Below are positions 41,144-52,028 of a stretch of DNA of 64,000 nucleotides, piece after piece. The stretch is from assembly GCF_018143015.1 (NCBI RefSeq), contig NC_054748.1:3896080-3960079 (forward strand), written 5' to 3'. The translations under genes and the position numbers were made by a program. This DNA is from Lytechinus variegatus. Its lineage: Eukaryota > Echinodermata > Echinoidea > Temnopleuroida > Toxopneustidae. How positions within the stretch are numbered: the stretch's first letter is position 1; each line of letters starts with the position of its first letter. The notes below the pieces were generated by a model that saw only the letters and a program-made list of their open reading frames with translations, had not been told where the DNA came from and made no database searches.

Positions 41144-43913
41144 TTATTTGACAAGCCAGCACAGTCAATCACCACAACATCATGAACACACACAAAACAA
41201 AACAGGCGCTATCACTCACCACATGAAAGTCTCGATTTCAATTCCAAAATCACCTTTTTTTAAATCAATTAAAAATGAGGTTTTTGCGCCACATTTCTGG
41301 AGCACGTGGCGGCTAAGCTTTAAGATAACAACCAAAAAAACTTTAAAACTCAACCTAATACAAGGCCCTTGAATTGAAATTGTACAGCAATACATGTAAA
41401 TAAATGGCATGCTTGTAGCCACAAAGGCCTTCATTCGACAAGGAGTCCGAGAGTAATGCGGTCCCGAGCGAATGGCCGCTGCAACTACCGGATTGCATAT
41501 CACATATCCCACACATTGACTTTGAAATGTACGATGCGCTTTGTCGAAAGAAGGGCGGGGGCTCATGAATTGCGGCCACAAAACATCGCAATACATTTCA
41601 GATTTTACAAAATTGAAATAAAAGTTAAAAATAAAATTGCAATTAAAAACAGACAAATATATTCATACAACATTGATGCATATTTCATTTTAGGCCTAAC
41701 GTTAGGGTCTCCAATAACTTAGACATTTATCAGAAGAGGCGCTGGTCAGAAAATTGGGACTGTCTCACTCAGTTTTCACAGATTTCTCCACACAAGAAAT
41801 CTAGGAAAGTTCATTTGCCTGTCAAGTGCTGAGATCAATCTAGTGCTAGTCTAGGCAATATAAATAGGCCTACATCAGGTTTCATAACAAGATTGTTGGA
41901 AGATGACGAGTCGTGAAAAACGGAAGGTGAACTGGGGGAATTGAGGTCACTGAATCTATTTTGTATTTTTAGCACTCTCATTCAAATTCCGTCTAGGCTA
42001 GCCTGGAGGCGTCTGGGGAGTAAAAATCATAGTACTATCGTACCCTTACTCTCCAAACGCCTGGGTCGGCTATATATGCCTCGCTGTAGAGGCGAGGATT
42101 ACCCATGGTGATTTAGGTCTAGTTTCACCAATTTTTATGTAAAAGCGCCCAAACTAAACTTAAAAGTACATGGGCAAGTTTTATGTTTACCCCCATTTTT
42201 TATAAAAACTCCTAATTTTTCTTTAATACATTAGGCCTAGTCAAATTGAAGAAAATGAAGAGCAAGAGCATTTACTTACCCGGTCTGTTTACGTCGCCAT
42301 TTTCCATTCTGCAACTTAGATTTTAAAAATACTTGCATTTGCCGATTATCATTATCACGATTTGTAAAATATATTTTTCACTCCTAGTACCAATGAGGTC
42401 CAAACATTAACATGTATGGACCTCATAGGCGACATTACCCAAAAATATGGGTTAGACAATGCTGTTCTGATTTCCAACCCAAGACTTTGATAAATGTACG
42501 CCTTAATACAAATTGGAGTTAAGTGATATGACTTTCATTTGGTGGGGAGACATTAAAAGTATTAATTAAGTAGTTCAAATTAAAATAGATTATCATTAAA
42601 CTTACATTTCAGGCCCTTTTTGTTGATTTTCGGTGAGCGTTCCACACAGCTGCGACGAGTGATCAACTCCGAAGTGATACGCGAACTGGTCAGATGATCG
42701 GTCAGGTGATCGGTAGATTATCTTTTTGTCAGACGTTCATAATTTATGTAAAGCGTATCAATCTTCAGTATCTTGATTCCAAAGTATCAGTATTGCAGAT
42801 AAATGTCATTATTGATTGGAATCAGTGGCGGATCGGGGGGGGGGGGGGGGGTGGGGGTGGTGGTGGGGGTGAGCATTTCTGGCGGATCGGGGGGGTGGGG
42901 GTGAGCATTTCTGCCCGATCCCCCTATTGAGATTTGTAGTAAATATTTTGGAATTAAATACGTTGTTCATACTAGTTATGCGACCCCTCCCTTATGATGA
43001 TCACAGCATTATTTGTGATGGGGATATTTCGTTCATAATTATTCTTGTCTCTTCTTTCTCTATTTTAGCCTTTTTTGCTTGTTAAAACCTTTTTTCCTTT
43101 TTTTTGGGAAGGGGGCTCGCCAAATTTTACGTGGGTCAAAATTACCTTCATTTTTTTAGTGACAATCTTTTTTTCATTTGTCCAGTTCTACGCGAGACAA
43201 AATTACCTTCGATCATTATTATAGTTAAAAACTTTTTTTATTTTTTATTTATTTATTTATTTATTTTTTTTTGGGGGGGGAGGTTGCCAAATATCACGCG
43301 AACGTTTTTCAGCTTTTACTGTTTTATTCGACTTATAATCAAATATTAAATGGGGCTTACCACAGTTTTTTTTTAAGTCAATTCATAAGAATATTCCTCC
43401 TCGGGATTTGAGCTTTCTTTCATGAAATATCAATTTTTTCATGATTACCAAAAATACTTAAAATTTTTTATCGGTGTATGCCTATAAAGCTTTAGCTCAT
43501 GCGTTGCGCCTGCCATATTTTAATGCTGATCAACTTTATGCTTTTAATGAATTCCTAAACACAATAAATTCTCAGATCATCAATTTTGTCGCAATCGAAT
43601 AATTCGATTGCGTCTCTCTATCAGTTTTGAATATTCATAAAAAATATCAGCTCGTGCTTTTTGCTCATAATATTTTGATTAGTAAATTCTTCTCTTATAT
43701 AATCGAGTCGGATAGATAGATAACTAGAGAGAGAGTTGGGGGGGTCCCTCAGCTACTTGTCCTCGCTTATTTGTTATTATTTGTTATTATGCTCATGTTG
43801 TGAGAGCTTTGTGTTTTCACATTTTTTTCTTTTTCAACCTTTTTATTGTCTCGGAGCTTCCCTCTATTTCTTTACACTATATAATGTAGTCCTTTTTACC
43901 TCATTGTTTCAAT
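41144..43913. other. Upstream region of nucleobindin
   Basis: Contains the possible 5' UTR exon (42.28-42.32 kb), a CpG-containing stretch at about 42.62-42.72 kb that could be promoter, and a G-rich tandem phrase GGCGGATCGGGGGG...GAGCATTTCTG repeated twice at about 42830-42915. The rest is AT-rich without a supported gene. Confidence 0.45.
42280..42320 (-). other. Possible nucleobindin 5' UTR exon, with upstream ORFs
   Basis: On the minus strand, ACAGACCGG|GTAAGTAAA is a strong donor 3.8 kb upstream of exon 1. The preceding bases include two ATGs. Spliced to exon 1, the first would give a 13-codon upstream frame (MENGDVNRPVPIR) ending four bases before the signal-peptide ATG; the second gives MAT and stops. 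The 5' edge of the exon and the promoter are not determined; CpGs are more frequent here and near 42.62-42.72 kb. Confidence 0.4.
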
Positions 43914-44092
43914 CATTGGCGGCGGAAGCCCCAAATTTTAGGAGGGGACAACCTAAAAAATTTTGACAAGCAAAAAAAAAAAGGCTCTCAACCCAAACAT
44001 TTTAGGGGGGACGTAGGAAAATAAATTGACAAGCAAAAAAAAAAGGTCAACAACAAATTTAGGGGGGAACGTCCCCGCTTCCGCCGCCTATG
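43914..44092. mobile_element. hAT-like MITE with 8-bp target duplication
   Basis: 179 bp with 16-bp inverted ends CATTGGCGGCGGAAGC and GCTTCCGCCGCCTATG, flanked by GTTTCAAT on both sides (43906-43913 and 44093-44100). An 8-bp target duplication is the hAT hallmark. Internal AAATTTTAGGRGGGGAC phrases are repeated three times. Confidence 0.85.
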
Positions 44093-44570
44093 GTTTCAAT
44101 TCTTTTTTTGTTCTCATTTCAATGAAAACATCATTATTAAACTGACGTAGAAGACTTTATTACGAAATTTTGACATTGTTTTGTTTCATTTGTTTGGCTT
44201 TCTTTTTTTCTTCTCCTCTTCTTTTTCTTCTTACTTTTTCCCTTTCCTTATTTTCTCTTCAGTATTTCATTCAGGTATCCGCCAATTTATACAACACCAA
44301 GCATATAGAGGCGGATAATCAGTGAGGGAGCATGACGGTGTGCCGCTCTAAAAAAAAGGAGGAATATTGGAAGAAAAAAAAAGAAGAAGGGATGGGGAAA
44401 AAATAAAGAAAAAAAGATGATGATGGCAATGACGATGATGAAAATTATCTTGGTGATGATGATGGTTGTGGTGACGGTTGTGGTGATGATGATGGTGATG
44501 CTAATGATAGTGGTGATGATGATGATGACGAGATGTAATTTTGTTATTTTGTCTTTGAAAAAATTAAGTA

Positions 44571-45602
44571 GTGCAAAGTTGAATTCATTTAAAGTTTATT
44601 ATGAAAATAGCAGAAAAAAATTGGTATGCGTTCGAGGAAAATCCATCCCCCACCAATCTTTTTCAAAGGTAAGATTTTTTTTTTTGCCCGGGGGGGGCAC
44701 TTCCATTCACGAGTGGATACCATGCGCGACCATGGGGTCTCGAAAAGCACCCTAAACACGTAATTTCCATATTCTGAAAATGCACCCCTTAACAAGTATT
44801 GGCGTGTGAAACCCTACCCTTAACAAGTATTGGAAACAAAACGATACTCTTGGCAAATATTCCCTGAAATGAACCCCTAAACAAGTACAGAAATGTTTTA
44901 TTGTTACGGGTCCTTCGGTCGTCGGCTTTACCTTATTTGGTTTAGTACGACCCCACCTTCTACACCTCGCGCAAATCGGACTCTAAACACGAAGTGTTGG
45001 AGCAAAAAGGACATCCTTTATAAAACATTTTGATTTTGTTTTATCATCCCCGCAAATTAGACCCTAAACACGACGGTTTTCCTAGCGAATTAATAGATAC
45101 CCTTTTTTCGTTATTTTTGTGTTTTTGACACCCTTATCACGTTACGTAGGTAACGTGCCCTATCGTGAAAAGGACATCCTTTTTACGTTTTTTTTTGGTC
45201 GCGCATGGTATCCACTCGTCAATGTAAGTGGCCCCCCCCCCCCCCCCGGGTTTTTTTGTGACGGCGTAGGCCTTTGCAAGCAGCTATTATTATGGTAAAA
45301 AAGTAAATGAAATGTCAAGAAATACATGATAATGATTTTTATGGTACATTTTAGTAGGCCTATATCAGTTCATACTTGTTATCAAAAAGAAAAAAGTGGG
45401 TCGTTACGGACCATTAAAAATGGGAAATTTGGGCATTTTATATTTAGGATAGAGCAACTGCTCGTTATAGACGTCACAATAAATCAAGCATTCTAAATTC
45501 TATCAACTCCATTTTTTGTCAAATAACACCTTCATCGATATTTTGAAATGATTTTTCTCATATTTTCATCATCTTTTTATCAGGGTGAAATTCCCCTTTA
45601 AT
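44571..45602. mobile_element. Diverged family 1 MITE interrupted by a GC-rich inverted-repeat element
   Basis: Left part 44571-44680 (AGTTTATTATGAAAATAGCAG) and right part from about 45255 to CAGGGTGAAATTCCCCTTTA match family 1. Between them lies the element at 44688-45250. This is the oldest-looking family 1 copy. Confidence 0.65.
44688..45250. mobile_element. Inverted-repeat element with GAGTGGATACCATGCGCGACC ends
   Basis: About 560 bp. The left end CCCGGGGGGGGCAC is followed by GAGTGGATACCATGCGCGA; the right end is its complement finishing in a C run and CCCGGG. Internal phrases ending CCCTWAACACG/CAAGT occur about six times, suggesting subterminal repeats. Non-coding. Confidence 0.75.
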
Positions 45603-45831
45603 TTACAAAACAGATTCGCAAACAATATCAAGAGTAGTGGGAGGCAAGGGTGGAAATCTAAGGTAGGGGACCAGGGGGCTGGAAAACAGGCAAAAAAAAA
45701 AAACTAACAAAAAAAAAACAAAAAGGAAGGTTTATCACCCCCAAAAGAAGGTCGTCTCGTCCAAAATACATGTTTTACTTCGATTTAAATGATGTAGGCC
45801 TATTTCTTTCCATCATATATAAAAGAACAAA

Positions 45832-45869
45832 AATAGTAGGGGGACATTTGATAATGTGCCCCTACTATT
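45832..45869. repeat. Hairpin, 17-bp arms
   Basis: AATAGTAGGGGGACATT, loop TGAT, then AATGTGCCCCTACTATT: one mismatch. It lies in a GC-mixed stretch of unknown origin (45.65-45.96 kb). Confidence 0.75.
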
Positions 45870-46113
45870 TTGGGTTAGGGGGAAGTGTCCCCCTGGGATT
45901 TGCGCCCATGTGGGTGGGGGGTGTTGCACCTCCTTTCGGAATCATTATGGAACAGTGTGAATAGTCGCTGTGATTTCGATCTCATACCTATAAAAAAATA
46001 GAACAGAAGAACGCCTTGACCACAGGCCAAAATGCCTAACAATTTTTCCGCGGCATTAGCGACTCTCGTAAGGGGCGCTCCATTTATAAATAAAGTTGCA
46101 TGTGTAGCTGTCT

Positions 46114-46186
46114 ATGGCAACAGAATCTATCGCAGAATTGAAGCCAGAAGCGTGGGAATTTTCAAGAAAATTCAAGAAAAGAACCG
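46114..46186 (+). CDS. Possible first coding exon of an unknown gene
   Basis: ATG at 46114 opens 24 codons (MATESIAELKPEAWEFSRKF, KKRT) and one base before a good donor, G|GTGAGT. A CpG-bearing stretch and TATAAATA (46085-46092) lie upstream, though the TATA is too close to the ATG for a normal leader. A strong acceptor at 48027-48028 is in matching phase and opens a 65-codon frame, but it lies inside a transposon (47636-48981). I do not recognise the peptide. Confidence 0.3.
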
Positions 46187-47635
46187 GTGAGTACCGATTT
46201 AACAGTACTAATCTAATTAGTTACATGTATTGAATTATAAGAATATTCAGTTTTTCGTGAAACAAAGCTTAGTTCTAAGCTAGGGCGGCCCAAATGCGCG
46301 TGAGTGGAGTCCCAGTTTCTTAACACGGGTAAGTATTGCGTTGTCGCCTAGAGTGATATTTTTCGGTTGATAAATATCATAAAGTAATTTATGATTTTTA
46401 TTGATTAAAACAAATATTTTACGATTCCTGATATCTATCAGCACATGCAAGTAATTTTTCAATCCAAGTTGCCCTGTTTATTTTTTACTGTTTAGACTCT
46501 AAAATAATTTAAAATTTAGTCTAGGCCTAGATAAATTAGAATAAAATTTTTAAAATATTGCACTTTTGCAGAAAAGCTGTCAAAATTTGTAGGCAGGTTG
46601 GCATTCAATTTTATATTTTGTTCCAAATAATACAGTTATAGGCAAAGGCATGAGTATACAATACTTACCAGAAAGCCACAAATAAGAGAAAAGAAATGTT
46701 GCATTTGCAATGCATGGCCAATGCAATGCCATGGGTAATTGAACTGCATTGCTCAACTAGAAAAGAAACACCACTACTTACGACTGGGACTACAATGAAG
46801 ATATCACTCACAACAATAATCAATATCATCGTCAAAAAGGCCTTAATTACACCTGCGAAGCAAGTGCCAAAGTACAATCTCAATGGATTGTTTGTTAAAC
46901 AATATCAGAGCTTTAATTTAATACTTAGCAATTTGCATACCTTAAAGAAATTCATCAAGAATAATAGGTCCGTCTGGAAGAGATTTTCATACAAATCATT
47001 AGTTTTATGATACGTGTCCTTAACCCAACAGTGCTGATATCGATATCTAAGCAGATATCGATTTCATTTTGCTGTTTGTTTTTCAGTGTTTTTTTTTCCC
47101 CTATATCTTGTCTTTTTTATATTCCTTCTTCTTTTTTTTCCTCTCACATTCATTTTTTTTTCAATTCAAATTTACTCTGTGTATATATATGGCGATCGCG
47201 GAATCGCCTCGGCCCCCTTTAAGCCGGGAGTGTGTTTTTTTTTAAGTTTCCTCTGGGATCACCACCCACGGCCCTGGCCCCTGGGCCTGGGAAGCGTAGT
47301 GAAAACCTTATTTTTGCTTTGTTTTGTTTTGCCAGTCAAATTAACCAGCACCCCTCCCTGTTCAGAAAAAAATATATAAAAATCGTTCCCATGCAGGCCG
47401 TGTCGCCACCCCATCAAATCTTAAATTCAAGTTCCGAGGTTGATACGCAAAAATGATAAGGTGGTAATATTGTTCTATTTCATCAAAAAAGTACCGCTCG
47501 CTCGATCGCTTTCCTCGATCAAGTTGTATTTAGAAAATCACTTTTTTAATTTAGTTATTTTACACTGGAAAATATCATTATGTTAAATCTATTTTAGAAG
47601 TTTATTCTTAATGCATATTATTATCATCATCAATG
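46187..47635. other. Stretch without a supported gene
   Basis: AT-rich, with a CT-rich block near 47.1 kb. On the minus strand an open segment at 46665-46883 ends in a strong donor (TCTG|GTAAGTATT) but has no recognisable product. Confidence 0.45.
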
Positions 47636-48981
47636 GGCTTATTTCGAAAGCTAGGGTGGGTGCTGTCGCGTTAGGGTGCGTCAACGCGAACGCGAAGATT
47701 CGTCCAAAGCCCCCCCCCCCCCCCGGTTTGGCCGAAAGGGTGCGTTGGGAGCGCCAAGTCGCGTCGCGTTCACTGGAACGCGCCCTTTCGTCCAAAGCCC
47801 CCCCCCCCCCCGGTTCGGACGAAAGGGTATGTTTAATAATAATGAATAAATAAATACAAATATTTATAAGAAAGCTGAACAAACAAAAAAGACGAGTGAT
47901 ATGCTCCATGAGGATTTTTCGGTGGAACAGTTTTATGGTGTAATATTGATACATGTAAAAATTATGACTGATTTCAAGGTTCTTTCAAATAAAAAAAAGT
48001 AACTTACCTTCAATTTTATACTTTGCAGGTGTGTATTTATTACAAAGGAAAACATTCGTATACCTGGAGATATTTGGTGTCCCCCAAATTATAAAACTTA
48101 CGGCAGATGTGTCCTGGAAGGGCAAGGCCAAAATTGATGTCGGGTCAGCATTCACAACGTTTAACTCTTCAGACCCTACCTTACTATATTTTACACTTGA
48201 GACCCTGCCTCAGTATATTTTGTGAGATGTATCTGTTGTGTATGTGTGCGTGTTGTGTGTATAGTAATAATAATAATATGTGCGTGTTGTTTGTATAATA
48301 ATAATAATAATAATAACAATAATAATACTTATAATAATGAAAATAATAATAATTTTCACCCAAAAGTGGCTTATTGCAAGGGTGCATGGGTATCTGATTT
48401 TATTATCATTATTATTATTATTATTATCATTATTATTATTATTATCATTATTATTCTTAGTTGAACTTTTCTTTCTTTTCCTCAAATTGTCAATGCTTTA
48501 AATGATTGAAAATCCACTATTTTACGTGCAAATTGGCAATGTTTGACAAAATACCTTATATTCAGCTTTCTTATAAATATTTGTATTTATTTATTCATTA
48601 TTATTAAACACACCCTTTCGTCCAAACCGGGGGGGGGGGGCTTTGGACGAAAGGGCGCGTTCCAGTGAACGCGACGCGACGTGCATGGCGCTCCCAACGC
48701 ACCCTTTCGGCCAAACCGGGGTGTGTGTGTGTGTGTGTTTGAGTTTTGTCAGACGTGTATCAATCAGATATGATTATTTACGTCTGGACCGACCTTTAAC
48801 GTCACCATCCAAAAGACGTGACCAGGGCTCGAACCCGGGGCTTGAACCTCTGCATCAATTTGTAACTTCCCCACATCAGCTTGGATTACAGGTGCTCGCC
48901 ACAACGCCCAGTTATGGACGAATCTTCGCGTTCGCGTTGACGCACCCTAACGCGACAGCACCCACCCTTTCGACATAAGCC
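47636..48981. mobile_element. Long-terminal-inverted-repeat DNA transposon, MULE-like, 9-bp target duplication
   Basis: 1346 bp. Ends GGCTTATTTCGAAAG and CTTTCGACATAAGCC, flanked by direct TCATCAATG (47627-47635 and 48982-48990). The left arm (47636-47879, ~244 bp) and right arm (48560-48981, ~230 bp after removing an inserted SINE) are inverted copies, GC-rich with runs of C/G and AAAGGGYGCG phrases. Long inverted repeats plus a 9-bp duplication are the Mutator pattern; assignment is inferred, as there is no transposase. The 680-bp interior carries ATT/ATC microsatellites and a 65-codon open segment after a good splice acceptor (48029-48225). Confidence 0.8.
48721..48915 (-). mobile_element. 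7SL-like SINE (copy 1), inserted in the MULE-like right arm
   Basis: Read on the minus strand: GTGGCGAGCACCTGTAATCC, AAGCTGATGTGGGGAAG, then GGGTTCGAGCCC, a ~90-bp body and an ACACAC tail. The start resembles the 7SL RNA Alu domain (GTGGCGCGTGCCTGTAGTCC). Comparison of the two transposon arms shows that it entered at the C/G run. Confidence 0.75.
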
Positions 48982-48990
48982 TCATCAATG

Positions 48991-49999
48991 TTATTTATAA
49001 TTATATTGGAAGATGTCCGATATTGTGTTTTATATAACACTCAAGAAAAAATGGTGTTAAATGTGATTGTTAAGGTTTTTATCAATTTGTAAAGACATCA
49101 AACTTCTACTTTTTATATAAAGGCCTATTTTATTTTTATATGAATTGACAACTCAATACAAAAAAGTTCAAGTACATCACATCATAACCAAAATAGATAC
49201 ACTTAAAGTAAATGAGTACATAAACATACGCACCGCAACGCCTTTTGGTATAACGCAAAATTGTCGTCATAAAAAAGGGCATATTTTGTATTGTCTTGAA
49301 AAAAAGTTATATTCCAGGCTGAAAATCTACGAATTGAACAGATAAATCAGACAATCAAAACACAGAAGATTTGAATTGGACAAAGAATAGCAAAGTTATG
49401 CCAGAATTTTAAAGATTTGTATTATTCCGGTGAACTGATGGGCATGTCTTCATGAATATTCAATGAGCAAACTGACCATGCTGACGTCAAATTCCAACTT
49501 GCTCTTTTGTATTTCATTACAAACTAGGGTTATTCAATTTTTTTCCTCCAACAACTAAAAAAAAGATCGATTGACAACTAATTTATATATTCATTGCTGC
49601 AATTTAATTCATTTAAGGGAGACATCATTATTTTACAAATAAACGAAAAAAAATAATTATGATTTCATGTAGGTCCCTAATAACATAATAAAAAGGTACG
49701 TAGGATTTTGGCATCATCAGCCCAAATAATGATATTCATTAAAAGCATAAAACTGTTTTCACAATATATTGCTAGCTAAACTTTATGATTAAATAAATTC
49801 GCCTTTTTAACAGATTTTTCAGAAATTGTCCGCATATTTTAAGTATAACCTCCGGGCCCTTCTTCCTCCTTAAGAAATGATTAAATTAACAATGGAGGGG
49901 AACAAATAAATGAATAAATAAACATCAGAAACATTAATCTATTAATAAATGAATAAATAAATGAGTGAATGAATGAATGAATGAATGAGTGAATGAAGA
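48991..49999. other. Stretch without a supported gene
   Basis: AT-rich DNA ending in an AATA/GAAT tetranucleotide repeat (about 49905-49995). I see nothing else in it. Confidence 0.5.
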
Positions 50000-52028
50000 G
50001 TTTAGTTGCAAAAGGGGTTAGGTCCACTTTTTACCATTCCGAGAAAAACCTTGTTTTTTATTCTCACTTACTGCATTATTCTTATGAGAAACTAATTGTA
50101 ATGATGTACTACCCTATCATGTGAACATAAAATTGGGTTTAAAAGAAATCTACCTGTCTTCATTTTTTTTCTATATTCTTTTAAAAATTATCATTGTGAA
50201 CGTAACCCCTTTTGCAACTAAACTGAAATGAATCCAATATATTTTGAATAAAAAGGTGATTTTTCTTTGTCCCAGAAGGAAAAAACAGTTCCACTGGACC
50301 AGTTAGACCAGTATAATTTTAACTGGTAACTCTGGAAATTGGAACATCGGTTTACTGGTCTAACTGGTCATACTGGTCCAGTTAAAAATTAAACTGGTCT
50401 TGAAGTACTGGAATTTTATATTGGTCTTGTTTCTGGTGGTTGTTACTGGTCTCACTGGAATTTATACTGGTCTCACTGGTCTTCATACTGGTCTAACTGG
50501 TCTTCAAACTGGTCGAACTGGGCCTCGTTCTGGTCTTACTGCATTTGGTCTTACTGCATTTGGTTTGTTATATAGCATGGCCAGTGAAATGTGATGGAAA
50601 AGATGGTTAGTAAATTAATCTTTCTGCTGTTATTTTGAATGTGATGTATGAAATTACACATTTTCATTGTAAATTAGTTCACACACTTATTTTGAAGGTT
50701 TTCAAACAACAATGAGTGCTATTGCAAGGAAATTTGCAAATGAGGTAAACCACATGATCAGCATCATCAGAATTACTGGTATTACTGGTCTTGACCAGTT
50801 AAATTTCAAACATTGAATTACTTTAGACCAGTTGACTATATCAGAGGAATATATCTTGCTTTGATCTTATAATCATATATTTTTAGAGGAAATAATTATT
50901 TTAATGATAATATTAATACTTTATAATTATGATATTAATAATAATAATTACTATATCAATAACAATAATAACAGTAATAGGAATGATTACAGCAATGATC
51001 ATGATAATCATAATAATAATTGTGATAATTATAAGAGCAATGGTAATAACAATGATAAATGAAAACGATAATAACTTTCTCTGAAAAGCAAGATTCATTT
51101 TTCCTAATTTGTTAAATGATCTGACTTGAAATAAAGTCATTATTTATTGGACCAATAATCAGAATGCAATTGTTTGAACTGGTCTCCAGTTCATTTTTAC
51201 TGGTCCAGTTAAAAATCAACTGGTCCAGTAAACATATACTGGAAACCAGAAAAAATCTACTGGAGCCCATTTATTGGACCATTAACACCAGTTTAATGAA
51301 AAACAATTTAACTGGTATTACTAATTGCTTCAACTGGAATGCAATTGTTGGAACTGGTCTCCAGTTGATTTTTACTGGTCCAGTTAAAAATCACCTGGCC
51401 CAGTAAAAATATACTGGAAACCAGTAAAAGTATACTGGAAACCAGTAAAAAATTTTACTGGTCTTACTGGTTTTTCCTTCCTTGTGCCACTTTTATTCAC
51501 ATTTTCATGTGAATTTCAAATTTTCGTTGTTTTCATCAGAACGACTACAGATTTAGAGGATTTGAGACAGAAAACAATAAAAATTTAAGAACAATGGACC
51601 TAACCCCTTCTGGAAAATGAGCTCTTCAGAATAGTTTCTTTGCAAAAGGGGTTAGGTCCACTCTAAGAAAATCATTTTTTGTATTTTCCCATATTACAAT
51701 ATTCTTATGCGAAACTAAATTTTCGTGATACCCTACCATGAGAACATAAAATTGGATATAAAAGAAATCCACCTGTCTTCATATTTCTACAAATATTCTT
51801 TTCCAAAAAAAAATCTGTGTGGACTTAACCCCTTTTGCAACTAACTGAAATGGACCTAACTCCTTTTGAAAAAGTGAGTTTTCTTTGCCATTTTAGATCA
51901 CTTTTTAATGGGAATTTCAACTTTTCTTTGTATCATCTTATAGAGCTACTAAAAATTTGTACATTGAGACAAAAATATCAAATTTGATGAAAAATTGACC
52001 TAACCCCTTGCAAGTGAGCTCTTCAAAT
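50000..52028. repeat. Tandem pair of ~400-bp units, the first interrupted by the ACTGGTC element
   Basis: Unit 1 is 50000-50276 plus 51485-51636; unit 2 is about 51637-52028. Each begins GCAAAAGGGGTTAGGTCCAC and has, ~200 bp later, the inverted form TTAACCCCTTTTGCAACTA, so each unit contains a ~226-bp inverted-repeat element followed by a shared GGACCTAACCCCTT segment. Confidence 0.75.
50277..51484. mobile_element. Element built from ACTGGTC motifs
   Basis: About 1.2 kb. Ends AAGGAAAAAACAGT and ACTGGTTTTTCCTT are inverted. Both flanks (50290-50560 and 51165-51480) are dense in ACTGGTC, ACTGGTCCAGT and complements at variable spacing; the middle is AT-rich with an ATA/ATC microsatellite (about 50900-51060). 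Comparison with the second tandem unit shows a clean insertion. It matches no transposon type that I know. Confidence 0.7.

Noticed and set aside
46665-46883. Minus-strand hydrophobic open segment ending in a strong splice donor (possible membrane-protein exon)
   Set aside because: No recognisable product, several competing acceptors, and no matching neighbour exon within reach; could be chance in AT-rich DNA.
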